From the NCBI GenBank assembly GCA_021442155.1, contig CM038228.1, forward strand, positions 15,293,179 through 15,357,178: 64,000 nt of DNA, read 5' to 3'. The notes under the pieces were generated by a model that had not been told where the DNA came from, did no database searches, and saw only the letters and a list, made by a program, of their open reading frames with translations. The position numbers were made by a program, and so were the translations under genes. The stretch is from Cymbidium sinense (Eukaryota; Streptophyta; Magnoliopsida; Asparagales; Orchidaceae). Of the stretch, positions 61,490-64,000 are shown one piece after another (within the stretch, counting starts at the first letter, position 1; each line of letters begins with the position of its first letter).

Positions 61490-63060
61490 AAAGCACAAAT
61501 GAACATCTTCTTTCAATTCATTTTGATGAAGATTTCATTTTCAAAATAAAATGAACAATCATCTTTCCAAAATCAAAATCAAAATAAAGTTTTCAAAAGC
61601 AAACATGAACCTTTCCTTTCAATACACTCATATTGAATGGAAGTTTCATTTCAAATAAATTAAATTTTCAAAAGCACATATGAACATCTTCATTTAATAT
61701 ACTCAAATTTATTAAATGAAGATTTCATTTCAAATAAAATAACATCATTTGGAAATCCCACTTAAACATATCTCACATGATTAAGTTGGAATTCCTCTCT
61801 TTCAAAAAATCAATAATCACACAAAATAAAAAAAATCATTTTCAAAATAAGATTGATCTCCATTCTACATACCAAATTTGTTGAATGAAAGTCCTCTTTT
61901 CAAAATTGAAACTTAACAATCATATTTTCAAAATTCAAATACATTTGGAACTTCATTTAGTATACTCAAATTTTAAGTGAATCTCCAAATCAAAATCAAA
62001 ATTTTTAAAACATTTGGAACTTCATTTAGCATACTCAAATTTGCTTAAGTCTCCAAATCAAAATCAAAATTTTTTTTTCATTTGGAACTTCATTTAGCAT
62101 ACTTGTAAGTGAAGTTTCCAAATCAAAATCAAAATTTTCAAACAGGAACTTCATTTAGCATACTCAAATTTGCTAAAGAAGTCTCCAAATCAAAATAAAA
62201 ATTTTCAAAACACATTTGGAACTTCATAGCAAATTTGCTAAGTGAAGTCTCCAAATCAAAATCAAAAAATTTTCAAACATTTTGGAACTTCATTTAGCAT
62301 ACTCAAATTTGCTAAGAAGTCTCAAAACAAAATTTTTGGAACTTTATTCCTTAGCATACCAAATTTGCTAAGAAAGTTTCCATTTTCAAAACACAAATTT
62401 GAACATATCTTTGGAATTTCATTTAGCATACTCAAATTTGCTAAATGAAATTTCCATTCAAAACTAAGTGGGACTTCATCTTTAGCATACCATATTTGCT
62501 AAAGTAAATCTCCACTTTTCAAATCAAAACAAAAATGAAACACTTAGGATTTCTTAGCATACCTAAATTTTAGGATCTTTTTCAAAATCAAAACATCAAC
62601 AAATAAAATTAAACACTTAGGATTTTCTTAGCCAAATTTGCTAAGAATCTATTTTCAAAAAATCAAACAAAACACACTTGGATTCTTCACTTAGCATACC
62701 TAAATTTGCTAAGTGAATTCCAATTTTCAAAATCAAACAACAATTCACAAAAGAAATAATATTTTCAAAACACTTCACTTTTAAATTGCTAAGTAAGTAA
62801 AATTCAAAATCATCAAATCAAAAAAATCAATTGACCCTTACTTTAACATACCCAAATTTGTTAAAGGAAAGGGTCCTCAAATCAAAATCTAAATTCAAAC
62901 AAACATGGAAGCATCCTTCTAAAATATTTGAATCCATTTCAACATACCTAAATTTGTTGAAGTTGGATTCATATTCAAAATTCCTCTTTCAATCAATTCT
63001 CAAATCTATTTGAACCCCACTTAACACTTCCAAGTTGTTGGATGTGGGTTCAAATTCAAA
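61490..63060 (+). repeat. Array of covarying hairpins in the leader of element c
   Basis: Roughly twenty inverted-repeat units, including all those seen in element b plus more upstream. Best examples: ATCTTCATTTAATA/TATTAAATGAAGAT (61686-61723, 14 perfect pairs, loop of 10) and TTCACTTAGCA/TGCTAAGTGAA (62686-62717). Others are CTTTAGCA/TGCTAAAG near 62480 and CTTTAACA/TGTTAAAG near 62842. Loops are TACTCAAAT, TACCCAAAT or TACCTAAAT. Some units near 62220 and 62570-62640 have lost one arm or part of the loop. Arms differ between units but stay mutually complementary. Confidence 0.75.
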
Positions 63061-64000
63061 TTCAAAAATATAAGATAATCTTACAAACTCATTTCCTATT
63101 GATTCTTCAGTTAGATTCAGTCTGATGATATTCAATCTTTTTAGTTGTTGAGATGGCGGTTCATGGAAGTTCATTTTCACTTTCCCCCATGGTATGGATT
63201 TGGCTTTGGATGCCAACTTCCATTCATACACATCGATCCACTTTGGTAGGGGATTGAGGAGAGATTACATGAGCTCCCCCTCACGTCGATAGGACCATGG
63301 TGGCGTGAAGCGGTCATCAGATTGACTTACCTCGATTCGATGTCTCCTCAAAGAGGAAAGTGGTGATCCCACGGCTTTAGTTGGCGTACCGGTAGTGATC
63401 TAGCCATTTGTGCCGGTTTCTCATGCTAGTGAGGGCTAGCACCCTCTCATCACCCTCTAGGTAAGGCTCCCTGGTCTCAGGCTTGCCTCCCTACTTTGAG
63501 TATGGGTCTAGCTCTTCCCATCCTACTACATAGCATGAAACAAGAACCACATGATCAAGCGGTACCACACCAGGATCACTAGGGAGATGGAAGCAAGTTC
63601 AACATTGAGGAGTTCCTTATCACTTCACCCGTTACAAAACTAGTTCCATCCTCTCTCACGGGTCAGAGAGAGGATGTTAGGGATCCTCATCACCTCCGGT
63701 GGTAAACCCAGTTACTAGGAGCGAGGTGGTATGGCTCCGACTCTTGTGCTTATAGGAGCTTGCGTTCAGTAGCTCCTTTGATCTGATCCATCATCCCATG
63801 TGGGGAAGCATATCATAGGAGAGGGCCCAGAGGCCCATACAACTCACATCCGTAGGGAGATGGAGGTTAGGTCATTGGTCACTTCTTTGATTTTTTTTCG
63901 GTCACACTACCCGACCATGCGACAACATCTTTCTTCTGGACTAGTCAGGAGGGAAGTTCCTGCATAGAGAGTGGTGTCTCCCACCTCTCACCCTCATCCA
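63061..64000 (+). other. Pre-gag region of element c, running off the window
   Basis: Collinear with about 46080-47105 of element b, with shared landmarks such as GGATTTGGCTTTGGA and GAGGGCTAGCACCCTCTCAT. No complete gene. Gag and pol of element c are expected beyond the right edge. Confidence 0.65.

Overview
The window is nuclear DNA of a flowering plant: very AT-rich, with introns, long (TA)n microsatellites and almost no intact open reading frames. About four fifths of it is decayed mobile or viral DNA. The only host gene seen is the last coding exon of a histone H2A.Z gene (23792-24088, + strand). The species cannot be named from the sequence.

Region 1 (1-17830) holds broken endogenous pararetrovirus (Caulimoviridae) DNA. 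Three segments are distinguishable. A (+, about 421-5430) runs coat-protein zinc knuckle, 30K movement protein, aspartic protease, reverse transcriptase, RNase H, then a downstream ORF. B (+, about 8483-11960) runs protease, RT, RNase H, downstream ORF, then a promoter with TGACG elements and a TATA box. C (-, about 17830 down to 12080) runs coat protein, movement protein, protease. C is split by an RTE-type LINE (12361-15183) flanked by a 5-bp target duplication. B and C together cover roughly one genome length, cut within the protease and with one half inverted. Coat protein before movement protein is the order of cavemoviruses and solendoviruses, not of badnaviruses or petuviruses. All three segments carry stops, frameshifts or active-site changes.

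Region 2 (17830-24740) is host-like sequence. It holds a 569-bp non-autonomous hAT-type element with perfect 8-bp target duplications (20126-20694) and the H2A.Z exon with its splice acceptor. No N-terminal exon of H2A.Z is recognisable in the window.

Region 3 (24740-32930) holds retrotransposon remains: Ty3/gypsy RNase H and integrase (-), a fragment of the large Ogre/Tat-like family (27780-28700), a 120-bp tandem duplication, several (TA)n tracts and Ty1/copia integrase and RT (-).

Region 4 (32932-64000) is built of one Ogre/Tat-like Ty3/gypsy family with LTRs of about 6-6.5 kb. LTR a (32932-38860) is cut near its end by element b (38861-53751: LTR, leader, gag, protease, RT, two RNase H domains, partial integrase). 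Element b is cut inside integrase by element c (53752 to beyond the window: LTR, candidate primer-binding site, leader). This looks like nested insertion of relatives.

The most striking signal is in the leaders of b and c (45331-46095 and about 61490-63060): arrays of hairpins spaced roughly 60-100 bp apart. Loops are nearly constant, while the stem arms differ from unit to unit in compensating pairs. The LTRs carry a second hairpin family and a zone dense in TTGACC/GGTCAA words.
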